A program made the translations under genes and the position numbers. Under the pieces are notes generated by a model. It searched no databases. It saw only the letters and a program-made list of their open reading frames with translations, and was not told the DNA's origin. 64,000 nt of DNA from assembly GCA_003290165.1 (NCBI GenBank), contig QNQO01002062.1, forward strand, positions 98,616 through 162,615. The letters are read 5' to 3'. Shown piece after piece: positions 1 to 11,819 of the stretch. The DNA is from Berberis thunbergii (lineage: Eukaryota; Streptophyta; Magnoliopsida; Ranunculales; Berberidaceae). Numbering within the stretch: position 1 is the stretch's first letter; each line of letters opens with the position of its first letter.

Positions 1-192
1 TGATGCCACACACCACCTCACCACTCTTCAATATCTAAAGATCAAAAGAGACGAGGGCGAGGATTGACACAAGATCTCCCACATTCCAAAGATTATTTTA
101 GATAGCCACTACTAGATCTGATGCTTCACTTGACAAGTAAATAAACACTCAGAAGCTTTCTGCCCCTTCCAGCAGGAGAGTCAGTCATTTAG

Positions 193-402
193 ATTGGGGG
201 AGTCAAGAAAGATGTGGAGAAGCTCACAGGAACACTGTCAACCATCCAGGCCGTCTTCAAAAATGTGGAGGCCAAGCAAGTGAAGGAGAAGCCAATTGCA
301 GATTGGCTAAACAAACTCAAGGATGCAGCATATGACGCGGAAGATGCCTTGGACTTGTGGTTAACCACAACTCGAACAAGAACTCACAACGCTGGTTCTA
401 GC
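193..402 (+). pseudogene. NLR (CC-NBS-LRR) coiled-coil domain fragment
   Basis: The reading frame from about 196 encodes a piece of the Rx-type N-terminal coiled-coil domain of a plant NLR immune receptor. It reads GVKKDVEKLTGTLSTIQAVF, then a helix containing DWLNKLKDAAYDAEDALD. The EDALD stretch corresponds to the EDVID motif that packs against the NB-ARC domain in CC-type NLRs. A TAG stop lies directly upstream at 190-192, and similarity ends near 400, after which the frame continues with unrelated residues to a stop at 489. No P-loop, kinase-2, GLPL, MHD or LRR sequence follows. I read it as a truncated relic. It may be the visible edge of a larger gene left of the window, but the in-frame stop argues against that. 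Confidence 0.68.
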
Positions 403-957
403 AAACAAGTCAGTTGTTCTATCCCAACTTGTTTAAATTTCAATGAAATTATATTTCGTCGTATGTATTTGATAGTAGAAAGGATGTGATTAGAGATGAA
501 TTTGATTTGGCAACATATGCCTCTATTTAATTGACTTTGCTTCTTTCCCAACTTGACTAGCGGATTTTTTTACCCAAGCTTCGTTTTTATTTTTCAAGGA
601 TGTTTTCAAAGTGAGAAAGACGGGAAGGGTGATAAGTCGAAAGCTATAACTCCAAAGTGAAGGTACAATACTCCGAGATTTTCAGCTTCAAGAAGTTCTT
701 GTTTCTCGCAGGCTGGTTTCATAAACTAAATCTAAGTAGCAATAGAGGGTTTTTAGTGATGATCTTACAGCTTTCATGGATTATCTGTCATTGCTAAATT
801 TCCTAGACAACTTCTTTCAAGCCAAAGGATATAAATGTATCAAGATGGCATGCAAATGTTGATTACTAACTCATTTCGGAGAAGGAAAAAAATTACTCCA
901 GTATTTGATGAGATAATGTTATATACATGACGGGACACTTGCAAGCTCCATATTTCG
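403..957. other. stretch without recognisable gene
   Basis: This stretch lies downstream of the NLR fragment. No conserved domain or open frame of useful length is visible. It may be diverged intron or relic sequence of the same dead gene, which is inference only. Confidence 0.4.
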
Positions 958-1290
958 GAGAGGTGAGCAACATGCAGTATTTACTGTCAGAGAAGCTACA
1001 AACTTCAATATGGAGTTACATATTGAGATTTTGTCAACAGAGAAGCGGATGAAATTGTACTACTGGCAATATCAGGAATCTTGAAGGCCACTAGTATGCT
1101 CCATAGAGAAGGTAAGCAACAAACAGTAATTACTATCTAGTTTAGTATAAATTTACTAGAGTTGTATTTGAAGCCAAACACTTTAATGACATGAAGTTAT
1201 ATATCAAGTGTGTGTCAACAGAGAAGCTGAAGAATTTGGAAAGCGATCTGTATAAAGGGTAATATCAGGAATCTTAAAGTACATTCAGGT
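958..1290 (+). repeat. diverged two-copy tandem repeat, exon-like
   Basis: Two units begin at about 961 (gtgagcaac...) and 1112 (gtaagcaac...). Each has a donor-like GT start, a block ending in a tttgtcaacag or gtgtcaacag acceptor-like sequence, and then agaagc...atatcaggaatctt. The units have drifted apart by substitutions and small indels. The layout looks like a duplicated small exon with its intron. The exon-like part of the first unit can be read as an open peptide, but I do not recognise it. Confidence 0.5.
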
Positions 1291-1767
1291 TCTCATTCAA
1301 TCCATTGACATTGAACTTACTCGTAGCAGAAACTGGAAACCCATTACTGAACTCTATTAAGTGACCTGAGTTTTTAGTGAATTTCAAGTAAGTCAACCGA
1401 AAGTTATTGTTTCAATTGTACATGGTCATATTTTTCAGTCTGGTTAATCATTTAGACATGGTATTGATGCTCTTCATGGACAGGGTGACGACCACTGACT
1501 TCTTGGAGACTCCAGTGTCTCTAAGTTGGATGGAGTTGCAAGGCCACACACATCTAAGATGACCTTAGAGGAGTGAAATATCTCTACAAGAGGTGAGATC
1601 ACGTTTGAAGTTGCGAAATTAACTTTTTGCGTTTCAGTAATATCATTTTGTTTATAAACATTTTTTTTAACATGAAACAGTTGATATATGAGACAAAGAA
1701 TGATTTTGGTGATGCAATTCTGAATGCAGCTTTTTTTTACACTAATTAAGGAGGAAAACAATCGGAA

Positions 1768-2640
1768 ATCCGAGTTCTCTCTTTATTTCAAATGCAGCAT
1801 GGTTTTAACACCATTCCTCTGCTTGGATGAGCTATCAGGCAGCTAAAGGATCAATGCAAAATGCAAAAGTAGTTTAAGGTACATACAGTGAACATCTATA
1901 CAATTTGTATTTTTCTTAAAATCTTGTTATTTGAGTTCTCTACTTGTTGCAAATGCAGCATGGTTTTTAGCAAGAATCAATGACACCATTCCTCTGCTTG
2001 GATGAGTTATCAGGCTGCTAAGGGATCACATGCAAAATGCAAAAGTGAAGTTTAAGGTACATACAGTGAACATCTATACAATTTGTGGCTTTCTTATAAA
2101 CCTTGTTCCAAGACGAATTCAAGTAGTTATGTGAGTTCTCTCTTTATTGCAAATGCAGCACGGTTTTTAATGAGAATCAACGACACCATTCCTCTACTTG
2201 ATTGAGCTATCAGGCTGCTAAAGGATCAAATGCAATATGCAAAAGTGAAGTATAAGGTACATAGAGTGAACATCTATACAATTTGTGGCTTTCTTATAAA
2301 CCTTGTTCCAAGAAGAATTCAAGTAGTTATCTGAGTTTTCTCTTTATTGCAAATGCAGCATGGTTTTTAACGAGAATTAACAACACCATTCCTCTGCTTG
2401 ATTGAGCCATCAGGCTGCTAAAGGATCAAATGCAAAATGCAAAAGTGAACTTTAATTAAGGTACATATACAATGAACATCTATACAATTTGTGGCTTTCT
2501 TATAAACCTTGTTCCAAGAAGAATTCAAGTAGTTACGTGAGTTCTCTCTTTATTGCAAATGCAGCATGGGTTTTAACCAGAATCAACGGCGCCAATCCTC
2601 TGCTTGGTTGGGCTATTAGGCTGCTTTGTTGACAACTGTG
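1768..2640 (+). repeat. five-copy tandem repeat of about 200 bp, exon-like
   Basis: Five head-to-tail units start near 1772, 1933, 2131, 2333 and 2538, each beginning gagttctct. The first unit is about 160 bp, the next three about 200 bp, and the last is cut. Each carries ttgcaaatgcag followed by catggttttta, the block attcctctgcttg, then caaaatgcaaaagtgaa and a tttaaggtacat donor-like junction. An acceptor-like pyrimidine-AG and a donor-like AAG|GTAC bracket a segment of about 100 bp, so the unit resembles an amplified exon plus intron. Most copies contain an in-frame stop. The encoded peptide is not one I recognise. Confidence 0.75.
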
Positions 2641-3728
2641 CCACTGTTAAGATTCAAATAAAACACACGGTCTCACCAAAATCACCTTCTTTCACCATTT
2701 TCTCACTGCTCACAAGCAACATCTGACATTGAATCTGGAGTTCCATCATTCAACCACCCAGTTTCTTGAGAATTGTGAAGTTCCATTTCTCGACCTAAAA
2801 AATTCACAGATGTCCCAACTTCAAAACCATTTTATATATCAAGTTTTCCAAGACAGATTTCAGGAAGACTGATGGTCACATGCTATGGTTCATGCTTGAT
2901 GCCACTCCCTAGACATGCTCAAACTCAACTCAGATCATGTCTTATGCGCACACAAAGAAGCCACAAAAACTCCTATAAAAAGGTAATGTCACTCATTCTG
3001 GAATCACGCGATTCAGGTTCAAGGTTCTCTTGGCAATGAAAAGGGAATGTCACTCATTCTGTTGAGTTTGTGGAACCCGACTAGATTTCTGTCTGCACCC
3101 TGAGGCATTATATATGGTGGTATGGGAAAGCAAGAGAGTTGTACTATCCAGATGCTGGCAGCTTTCCTGACCTAAAACATGTATAATATTTTCTTCGTTG
3201 GGAAACCTTGTAGTGAGAAAACTAAGGCTTTCGGAAGGTTCCACTTTGTACTTTCTCTTTTGCCGTTGAGCATAGTGGATTTGTTTGGTGTGTGATTCTG
3301 TGGATGTAGGCATTCTGCCGAACCACGTAAATCTCCGTGTCTTTTCTGTTTTTATTTGTTATTTGCTTGATTATGTGATCCTAGGTGAAACACGTACGTC
3401 AATGGTTATAATGTGCAAGATCTGAAGGCAGTGAAATACGAGAAGAAAAAATAGACAAAGTCGAGATCACAACCGAGCATCCGATGAGCTATATTTGAAA
3501 TCCAAAAGAATCATGATGGTGCTATATTTTGCGCAAGAAGCGCAAATGAAATGTGCTTTGGATCATGAAAATCAATAGTATCTTATCATATTTATTTGTC
3601 TCGTGATAAATTAAAACATCATAGAAAGATACACATGGTTCATGATTATAAACAACCCCTAGATTACTCTCTTACCTCTCTATAATGGATGTGATAACAT
3701 AAACAAAATTTGGAGATGATGATCACTT
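2641..3728. other. stretch without recognisable gene
   Basis: No conserved protein or RNA gene is seen. The short string aatgtcactcattctg occurs twice, at about 2985 and 3046. The small open frames here have no recognisable composition or domain. Confidence 0.4.
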
Positions 3729-3733
3729 CACAG

Positions 3734-3958
3734 TATTGAGAATATATTGCGAATATCCTGATTGATTGAGAATATTTGTATTAAGAAGGTTGCTTATAGA
3801 GTCAATATTGTATAATAGTTTTAAGGAAATTAGCAGATTATATTGTGAATATTCTCACAATATTCTCTGGATTAGTTTGTATATAAACAGGAGATTGTGA
3901 ATGAGAAAAAACAACACAATACACACAAATCATTTCCTTTGTGTCTAACATTTCATCA
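3734..3958 (+). repeat. copia 5' LTR
   Basis: It begins TATTGAGAATATATTG and ends TTTCATCA, the same as the 3' LTR. The usual TG start is TA in both copies. It holds the AT-rich stretch gtatataaacagg (about 3880), a likely TATA region for the element's transcript. Confidence 0.93.
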
Positions 3959-3970
3959 TGGTATCAGAGC
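3959..3970 (+). promoter_or_regulatory. primer binding site (initiator Met tRNA)
   Basis: TGGTATCAGAGC lies immediately after the 5' LTR and matches the primer binding site used by most plant copia elements, complementary to the 3' end of initiator methionine tRNA. A leader of about 630 bp, rich in gaacctga-type short repeats, separates it from gag. Confidence 0.92.
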
Positions 3971-4601
3971 CTATCATACGAGTATCATAAAGGGAGAATA
4001 GGTACCTGATCGAAACCTCTTTGAATGAAAAGGGTTTCTTTGAATAAGAAAGAACGAAGAAGAAGAACCTCTGGCCTGATCGACGAACCTGTGTGATTCA
4101 AATCTGAACTGATTCAGATCTGATCGAAGCTCCAGGAACCTGATCGATCCTAATCGAACCTGAACGGTGAACCTTGCTTAACTGAACTGAACCTTTCGGC
4201 TTCCATTGCCGAACTGAACTGAACCTTTCTGTCTTTGTCTCTGCTTCACGATCTCCCAAATCAAAGCTCCAGGAACCGTCTCCATCGCACAGAGAGGAAG
4301 AGATCAGCGAGATCCACAGACTCCTTCCTCTGTCGAAGAAGCAGCGGAAGAGAAGAAATCAGCGAAAAGAGATCAGCGAGATCTCCCTCTCATTTCTCTG
4401 TCTCTGTTTATGTTTCTCTGTTTTTTTTTTCTCTGTTTGTGTAATGAGTAAGTAAAAGAAAGAAAAGAAAAGAAAATAAACAAAAAAAGGGAATATATTA
4501 AACAAAACAAAAAAAATCTTTGTTTCTCTGCGTGAGGAGCAGTCAGAGCTGCAGCTTTACTTCTTTCTGCGGCATTTTGAAATCCCTTTTGAACACTGAT
4601 C

Positions 4602-7600
4602 ATGGCTGGCGGTGAAGTCTCTACTGGTGAAACTCGGAAGACGATTTCACCTTATGACATCACTTCCCTTGATAATCCCGGACTTTCAATTACTCAGGTT
4701 CAATTGAAAGGGGACAATTATGATGAATGGGCTTGTTCGTTTCGAACGGCCTTGAGGGCTCGGAAGAAATTCGGGTTCATTGACGGAACTATCACACAAC
4801 CTGGTGAGCAATCACGAGACCTCGAAGACTAGTGGACTATCAACTCGCTTTTGGTGTCCTGGATCTGAAATACCATCGAACCTACGCTACGCTCCACTAT
4901 CTCTCATGTGGAAATAGCGCAGGATCTCTGGAATGATATCAAGGATCGATTCTCCATTACTAACGGACCACGGATTCAACAACTGAAATCAGATCTTGCA
5001 GATTGCAAACAGAAGGGGCTGACCATAATGGATTACTATGGGCGACTCAAGCAACTGTGGGATGAACTAGGTAATTTCGTACAATTACCGACGTGCAAGT
5101 GCGGGAAGTGTACATTCAATCTCGCTTCGATTCTGGAGAAAAAACGGAGGAAGAAAAAGTACATTTGTTCTTATGGTTTGGATGACAATTTGTACGGAAC
5201 AGTGAGATCCAATATATTGGCTCAAGATCCGTTGCCAAACATGAACAAGGTATACTCAATTCTCATTCAAGAAGAGCGAGTAAAGAAAATCGCTCGCGGC
5301 AACGAAGAACGTGGGGAAATTATGGCACTTGCCACACGAACCCGTCTTGATGAAAAGGATAAATCTAGTACGGTGTGTTCCCACTGTAAAAGGACGGGGC
5401 ATGAATCTAACAATTGTTTTGCCTTGCATGGATATCTGGAATGGTGGGGTGACCGACCCCGAAGCGATGGGAAAAGTGTTAGTGCTGGTCGAGGTAGAAG
5501 GCAATCAAGTCTTCGAGGCCGTGGTCGAGGAACCAAGGGTACGCATCATACCAACGTTGCTCAAACAGGTTCTGCTGGGGCAGGAGTGACCGAGACAGAT
5601 ACATCTCCACTGCCTGGGCTGAATACCGATCAGTGGCAGACACTTCTCCAAATGCTGGGCTGGTCAAAATTTGCAACGACCAATAAGATGACTGGTAAGC
5701 CTTGGATTATTGACACAGGAGCCTCGAATCACATGACTGGCACGATCGGGGATCTCCGTGACTTAAAGGCGATTGCTCAATGTCCCGTGGGATTGCCAGA
5801 TGGGAGTAGCGCTATCGCCACTAAAGAGGGGACGGTCACTCTTGAAAGAAATTTATGTTTGACAAATGTTCTTTATGTGCCAGGGCTAACTTGCAATTTA
5901 ATTTATGTGTCACAATTAACTGATCACTATAACTGTTTTGTCCAATTCATTAATGATATGTGTGTTATACAGGACCGCACTTCGAGGATGCTGATTGGTG
6001 CGGGTGAACGACGGGATGGACTCTATTTCTTCCGGGGGCTGCCACAGGTTCACGCAATAAAGGCCAATAATGTGGTGTCTCTTGATCTATGGCACTAGCG
6101 ACTGGGTCATCCATCTCTACAAGTAACAAAGTTAGTTCCCGAAGTAAGTTTTAGTGAAACGAAAAATCGCTTGAATAAAAATTGTGATGTCTGTCAGAGG
6201 GCAAAGCAAAGTAGAAATAAGTTTCCTGTTAGTGAACATAAAGCTACGACCATTTTTAAACTTATTCACACTGATCTATGGGGACCTTATAGAACAACTT
6301 CTTGTGGTGCTTCTTATTTTTTTTACCATTGTTGATGATTTTTCCCGTGCTATATGGATTTACTTACTTGTTGATAAGAAAGAGGTCTCTCATACTTTTC
6401 AGATGTTTTTTTCAATGGTTAAGAGACAATTTGATAAAGAGGTCAAAATCTTGCGGAGTGATAACGACACTGAATTCACTTGTCTGCGACAATATTTTCT
6501 TGATCACGGGATTGTTTTTCAAACATCTTGTGTGGGAACACCTCAACAAAATGGGCGGGTTGAACGGAAACACCAACATATTTTGAATGTAGCTCGGGCG
6601 CTGCGTTTTCAGGGCTCTCTTCCTATTGAGTTTTGGGGAGAATGTGTGTTGACGGCTGGATACTTGATAAATAGGACTCCCTCCTTGGTCGTGAATGGGA
6701 AAACACCCTATAGTGTTCTATATGGCAGCACACCCACTTATGATCACTTGCGCATTTTGGGGTCCTTGTGTTATGCGCATGTACAGACGGGGGATAAGTT
6801 TGCCAGTAGAAGTAGAAGGTGCGTCTTTGTTGGGTACCCTTATGGAAAAAAGGGATGGCGTTTGTATGACTTGGAGAAACGAGACTTCTTTGTTTCTCGT
6901 CATATTGTATTCTCGGAAGGAGTTTTTCCCTTTGCAGATCATTTTAATTTAGACCACGATGGTCTGCCTAATATTGAGGCGGTTCATGAGGACTTTGAGG
7001 AGACATCTACGGTTGTTTGAGGGGGGGTGCTGAGGAGTTTGTACAACCAGATGGGGATGCTGGGCAGCCGACATGTGCTGAGGAGTTTGTTCAGCCAAAT
7101 AGGGTTGTTGGGCAGTCGGCGTGTGCCGAGGATGGGGCAAATGCTGGTGCCGAGGTGATTGTACAGCCGGATGAGGATGCTGGGCAGCCGGTTTGTGCGA
7201 ACCAAGAGGACAACCCGGACGCAAGTCAGGAAGATGTGTTGGGCAGGGGTCAACGCAGAAGGCAAGTCTCGGTACGACTCCGTGATTATGTTACTCATAC
7301 CATTCGGAAAATGAGTCCATCTGTACCAGCTTCACCCGTACCACGGCATTCCTCAGGTACACCCTATCCTATAGCACTTATGTGAATTGTGATAATTTTT
7401 CTATGCGACATAGACATTTTCTTGCAGCCTTGACAGCAAATCGGGAACCTGTGTGTTATTCTGAGGCCGCGAAAGACAACCGCTAGAGGGATGCCATGCG
7501 ACGAGAAATTGAGGCTCTTGAGATTAATGAAACCTGGGTTGTAGCCGACTTGCCACCAGGAAATAAAGCTCTAGGATGCAAGTGGGTATACAAGATCAAG

Positions 7601-8989
7601 TATAACTCTGATGGGACCATTGAACGATTGAAGGCTCGGCTGGTTATTCTTGGCAATCATCAAATTGAAGGAGTTGATTATACAGAGACTTTTGCTCCAG
7701 TAGCTAAGATGGTTACAGTAGGGGTATTTCTTGCTGTTGCGGCTGCCAAGAATTGGGAAGTCCATCAGATGGATGTTCATAATGCCTTTCTACATGGTGA
7801 CCTTACGGAGGAGGTATACATGAAATTACCACCTGGTTTTCAGGTGGGGACTTCTGGAAAGGTGTGCAAGCTTAAGAAATCATTATATGGGCTGAAGCAG
7901 GCACCCCGATGCTGGTTTGCTAAACTGTCGACTGCTTTGAAGAATTATGGTTTTCGGCAATCTTATTCAGATTATTCTTTGTTTACTCTACAAAGAGGTG
8001 CGGTTCAGCTCAGTGTTCTTGTCTATGTCGACGACCTTATCATCTCTGGGCATAATCCGGGGGATATACAGAAATTCAAGGGTTACCTCAGTGTTTGTTT
8101 CCATATGAAAGATCTGGGTCCTTTAAAGTATTTCTTGGGGGTTGAAGTGACACGCGGACCGGATGGGTTTGTGCTTTGTCAACGCAAATACGCGCTAGAT
8201 ATCATCTCTGAGGCCGGATTGCTAGGGGCAAGGCCCGCGGCGGTGCCATTGGAGCATAATCATCGACTCGCCTTGTCTAAGAGTCCAGAGCTCGCTGACC
8301 CGGAGCCTTACCGTCGCTTGGTGGGACGACTAATTTATTTGTGTTTCACTCGACCCGAATTATCTTATAGTGTTCATGTTTTATCTCAATTTATGCAACA
8401 TCCTCGGGCGGACCAATGGGAAGCCGCTTTGCGCGTGGTTCGTACTTAAAAGGTAATCCAGGTCAAGGTATACATTTGAGTAGTAAGTGTGACATGCAGT
8501 TACATGGATGGTGTGACGCTGATTGGGCCGGATGCCCTTTGACTCGGCGGTCCCTCACTGGTTGGTTGGTGTTCCTTGGGAACTCGCCGGTATCTTGGAA
8601 GACAAAGAAGCAACATACTGTATCCCGCTCCTCCGCAGAGGCGGAATATAGGTCTATGGCTATGACTACATGTGAGTTGAAATGGCTTAAAGCTATTTTA
8701 GCTAGTCTCGGGATGCCTCACACACGTCCTATGTCTCTTCATTGTGATAGTCAGGCGGCTCTCCATATATCTCAAAATCCCGTTTTTCATGAACGGACAA
8801 AACATATTGAGGTCGATTGTCACTTTTGTCCGTGATGACATTGTTGTTGGACATATCAATCCCACATTTGTCCCATCCAATGAGCAACTCGCTGACATTT
8901 TCACAAAAGCATTGGGCAAACGACAATATGAGTATGATGAGTATCTACTTCGCAAGTTGGGCATACGGGATCTCCATGCACCAACTTGA
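4602..8989 (+). pseudogene. copia gag-pol polyprotein, broken
   Basis: The start at 4602 follows a long leader. In order: the gag domain (frame 4602-6098), a CCHC zinc knuckle (CSHC...GHESNNC, about 5376-5417), a protease with its DTG active site (about 5710), the GAG pre-integrase zinc region, an integrase core with visible Asp and Glu residues (SDND and VERKH), reverse transcriptase with YVDD (about 8028-8039), and RNase H with DADWAG and SSAEAEY. The breaks are stops at 4830, 4866, 6096 and 7484 (the last in a position usually Trp), and frame changes near 6315 (T run), 7017 (G run), 8445 and 8825. Some breaks may be sequence errors, but the four stops suggest genuine decay. Confidence 0.92.
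7024..7200 (+). repeat. in-frame linker repeat between integrase and reverse transcriptase
   Basis: Within the variable pol linker, three units of about 50-60 bp encode variants of FVQPDGDAGQPTC, FVQPNRVVGQSAC and IVQPDEDAGQPVC. They sit just after the integrase, in the low-complexity linker typical of copia elements. Confidence 0.75.
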
Positions 8990-8996
8990 GGGGGGG
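8988..8996 (+). promoter_or_regulatory. polypurine tract
   Basis: GAGGGGGGG directly precedes the 3' LTR and would prime plus-strand synthesis. Confidence 0.85.
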
Positions 8997-9221
8997 TATT
9001 GAGAATATATTGCGAATATCCTGATTGATTGAGAATATTTGTATTAGAAAGGTTGCTTATAGAGTCAATATTGTATAATAGTTTTAAGGAAATTAGCAAA
9101 TTATATTGTGAATATTTTCGCAATATTCTCTAAATTAGTTTGTATATAAACAGGAGATTGTGAATGAGAAAGAACAACACAATACACAGAAATCATTTCC
9201 TTCGTGTCTAACATTTCATCA
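8997..9221 (+). repeat. copia 3' LTR
   Basis: It is 225 bp, the same length and ends as the 5' LTR, with about ten substitutions and no length change. It is followed by caaag, the partner of the cacag before the element. Confidence 0.93.
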
Positions 9222-9226
9222 CAAAG

Positions 9227-10086
9227 CCATAAATTTTAAAATAAATATCCCATAATGGCCTTCATGTGTGGTGATGTCTATGTTGGTGGTTCTTCTGTCA
9301 AATCTCTTGCTCCCCATCACAACTATAGTGGAAGTTGATGTTGTTTAAAAATAATAAATTACAAAAACAACACAATTGGTCACCAAATAATCAGAAAAAT
9401 TATTAAATTTACAAGGTGTAGCTTTCATTCTCTCATTATGCAATAGCAAAATTCATATAATTTGAGTTAAATTATTGGTGTTGTGATTAGAAAGTAAGTT
9501 GGAACATCATTAACCTCACTACTACTCTTAATCAGTGACCAATAACAATCTCAAATTATGCTAAAATGATGTGGACTTCAACATAAACTATGTGATGTAC
9601 ACGCCTATATATTTAATTTTAATGTTGCATGTATCGCTCAAATACATTCATCACTCAGGTGCCATGATTTCGTTAGCGGCTACCATCTTCATTTATTTGT
9701 CACCGGTACAGAAAATTGCTCATCACATCCTCTGTACTATTTTCATTTTCAACATGAAAAATGTATGTGGGATTGCACATATCGGCCCCATAGTCAATTA
9801 TTTCATGAACACTTCCATCCTCACTGCGTGGATGCTCTTACAAACTTTTTCTCAATCTACACCTCCATTTTCCACGTGACTTTTCTTCTCTCATGCATTA
9901 CACGTGCTGTTTTCTCCAGGGGACCTTCCAAGAATTTACAAGGTGTGAATAGAAGAACATTGGATAAGGGTACTTTAGTCATTTATGAAAATATGGTAGT
10001 TGAGAGAGTTTTCCTAGTGGTGCCGCGTGGTTGGTGGCCCTCAGACAACACGCCTTTGCTTTCCACATTCCCTCATCTCTACTTCC
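9227..10086. other. intergenic DNA upstream of the HAD gene
   Basis: This stretch is AT-rich at first and more mixed from about 9650. Small open frames at 9571-9879 and 9765-10235 overlap the promoter and are not convincing as genes. Confidence 0.5.
9873..9906 (+). promoter_or_regulatory. two G-box motifs upstream of the HAD gene
   Basis: CACGTG occurs at 9873-9878 and again at 9901-9906, about 300 bp before the start codon. CACGTG is the core bound by plant bZIP and bHLH factors in light and ABA responses. The pairing is suggestive only. Confidence 0.4.
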
Positions 10087-10094
10087 CTATAAAT
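10087..10094 (+). promoter_or_regulatory. TATA box of the HAD gene
   Basis: CTATAAAT lies 107 bp upstream of the ATG at 10201, a normal spacing for a plant promoter with a short 5' UTR. Confidence 0.55.
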
Positions 10095-10200
10095 CGAGCT
10101 CTTCTCCAACACTTTCAAATGCTAGCTCGAAACATATATATTTCAATTTCATCAAGCTTTCAAATTTACTTCAATTTCCTTCTGTTCTTCTTGTTCAACA

Positions 10201-11819
10201 ATGGATCACTGCAGCATATCTCTTCGCGAAGCTAGTTCCGATTTCAATTGCCTTCTTTTCGGTACAATTCACCCCCTAATAAGTCTCTCAATATATTGGA
10301 CTTATTGATCATCATGTTCAAATTCATTAATGATTTTGTTCATTTTTTTTTGTAGACCTTGATGACACTTTGTACTCGTCCAAGACTGGAATTGGTGCAG
10401 CTTGCAAGCAAAACATCGAAGGTGTTACAAATTTACGATAAGCACAACTTTTTTTTTGGCATAAATTTTAAGTGATTATAGTCACTAATCTTTGTTAATC
10501 TTGTACAGATTTTCTGATTGAGAAATGCGGGTTTTCGACTGACAAAGCTTCACAGCTCCGAGTTGAGTTGTTTAGAACTTACGGAAGCACCTTAGCTGGC
10601 CTAAGGGTAATTTCTTCTTCAACTAATTGTGTTCAAATTTCTTAAGAAGAACATGAGAAAAATACAATTTTTTATCTGACTATATATAGTTTTTGTTCAT
10701 GTTTTTTAGGCTCTGGGGTATGATATTGATGCAGACGACCACCACGGTTTCGTGCACGGAAGGTTGCCTTATGAGTCCATTATGGCGGATCCTCAGCTAC
10801 GCAACCTCCTGGGAAACATCAATCAGAGAAAACTTGTAAGAGAAGTTCAATTTCGCTTCTTCCTCGGCTTCCAACTTTAATCAAACTGAAATTTGAACTT
10901 TAGTAGGACTAATTATTTTTTTCGTTCTTGTTGTTTTGGTCAGATTTTCACTAATTCTGATAGAAAGCATGCAATCAAGGTCCTAGAGAGGTTAGAAATA
11001 CAGGATTGTTTTGAACAGATCATCTGCTTCGAAACCATTAATCCGAATCTCTGGAAATCCAGTAGGCCAGATGAGTTTCCTGTTGTATTGAAGCCGTCCA
11101 TTGATGCTATTAAACATCGCTGTGCATGTGGCAAACATCGATCCTGGTCGCACTGTAAGCTACACTACCACCTTTCCCTTTCCTCATTTTCCATATCTTT
11201 GGTTTATATACTTTAATATGAAACTGACCATAGCCTAATTTTATATTGATCAGCTGTTTCTTGACGACAATGTCCTCAATATCGCCTCCGGTAAAGCTGT
11301 TGGTCTTCGCACTGCATTGGTAAGCTCAATTATTGTTTATAGACTGCCATGGTTCTCTGCATCAGTTAAAGGTTGTACCAACTGAGTTGGTAGACGGTAG
11401 ACATATGACGAATGAAACCATGAGATGATATGTCATTTGAGAGGGAGAGTTTAACAACATCCCAACTAGTAGGGGCACTTTCTTGGGTAAACTTTAGTGA
11501 TTGTTGTCAAAATCATCCCAATGTTCTATCAAAATCTAGATGTTGACAATTGAATTTACATGGTTCACATGAGAAATTCTTGTGTTTTTCTGCTGTCGAG
11601 ATCCACTTCATCGGTCAATCGAAGATTCTAGGCCGTCCGTAAAAATGTTTTTAGTATAAGACTTCAGTTTCAGTGTTAGTTTTTAATAAATATGTTCCAA
11701 CTATTTCTCATGTATTGCAGGTTGGGAAATCAGTGAAAACCAAAGAAGCTGATTATGCAGTAGAGAGTATACTTAATCTGCCACAAGTGATTCCAGAAAT
11801 ATGGCATGAATGGAACTGA
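10201..11819 (+). CDS. HAD-superfamily hydrolase (SDT1/pyrimidine 5'-nucleotidase-like), 7 exons
   Basis: Exons are 10201-10261, 10356-10421, 10509-10606, 10710-10835, 10944-11154, 11254-11319 and 11721-11819, all with GT-AG borders; the product would be about 241 residues. HAD motifs appear in order: motif I DLDDTLYSS (nucleophile Asp, across exons 1-2), motif II FTNSD (exon 5), a motif III lysine in VVLKPS, and motif IV FLDDN (exon 6). This is the plant family related to yeast SDT1 and bacterial YjjG, magnesium-dependent phosphatases acting on nucleotides; the substrate here is inferred from the family. An extra C at about 11118 shifts the frame for the last 12 codons of exon 5, just before motif IV. 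The reading is otherwise intact, so I suspect a sequence error. Confidence 0.88.
11118..11118 (+). other. suspected single-base insertion in HAD exon 5
   Basis: Removing this one C joins the two halves of the exon into a family-like reading up to the donor at 11155 and keeps the phase with exon 6. Confidence 0.65.

Larger units (their letters stand above)
3734..9221 (+). mobile_element. Ty1/copia LTR retrotransposon, complete structure, inactive
   Basis: The element is 5,488 bp long with two 225-bp LTRs, a primer binding site directly after the 5' LTR, a gag-pol region in copia order (gag, protease, integrase, reverse transcriptase, RNase H) and a polypurine tract against the 3' LTR. The flanks are cacag (3729-3733) and caaag (9222-9226), a five-base target duplication with one mismatch. 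By hand count the LTRs differ at 10 of 225 positions, about 4 percent, so the insertion is not recent. The coding region has several stops and frameshifts, so this copy cannot encode its own proteins as written. Confidence 0.95.

Noticed and set aside
1768..2640. CRISPR-like or satellite array
   Set aside because: Units of about 200 bp without unique spacers, with splice-like borders, in a plant nuclear context.
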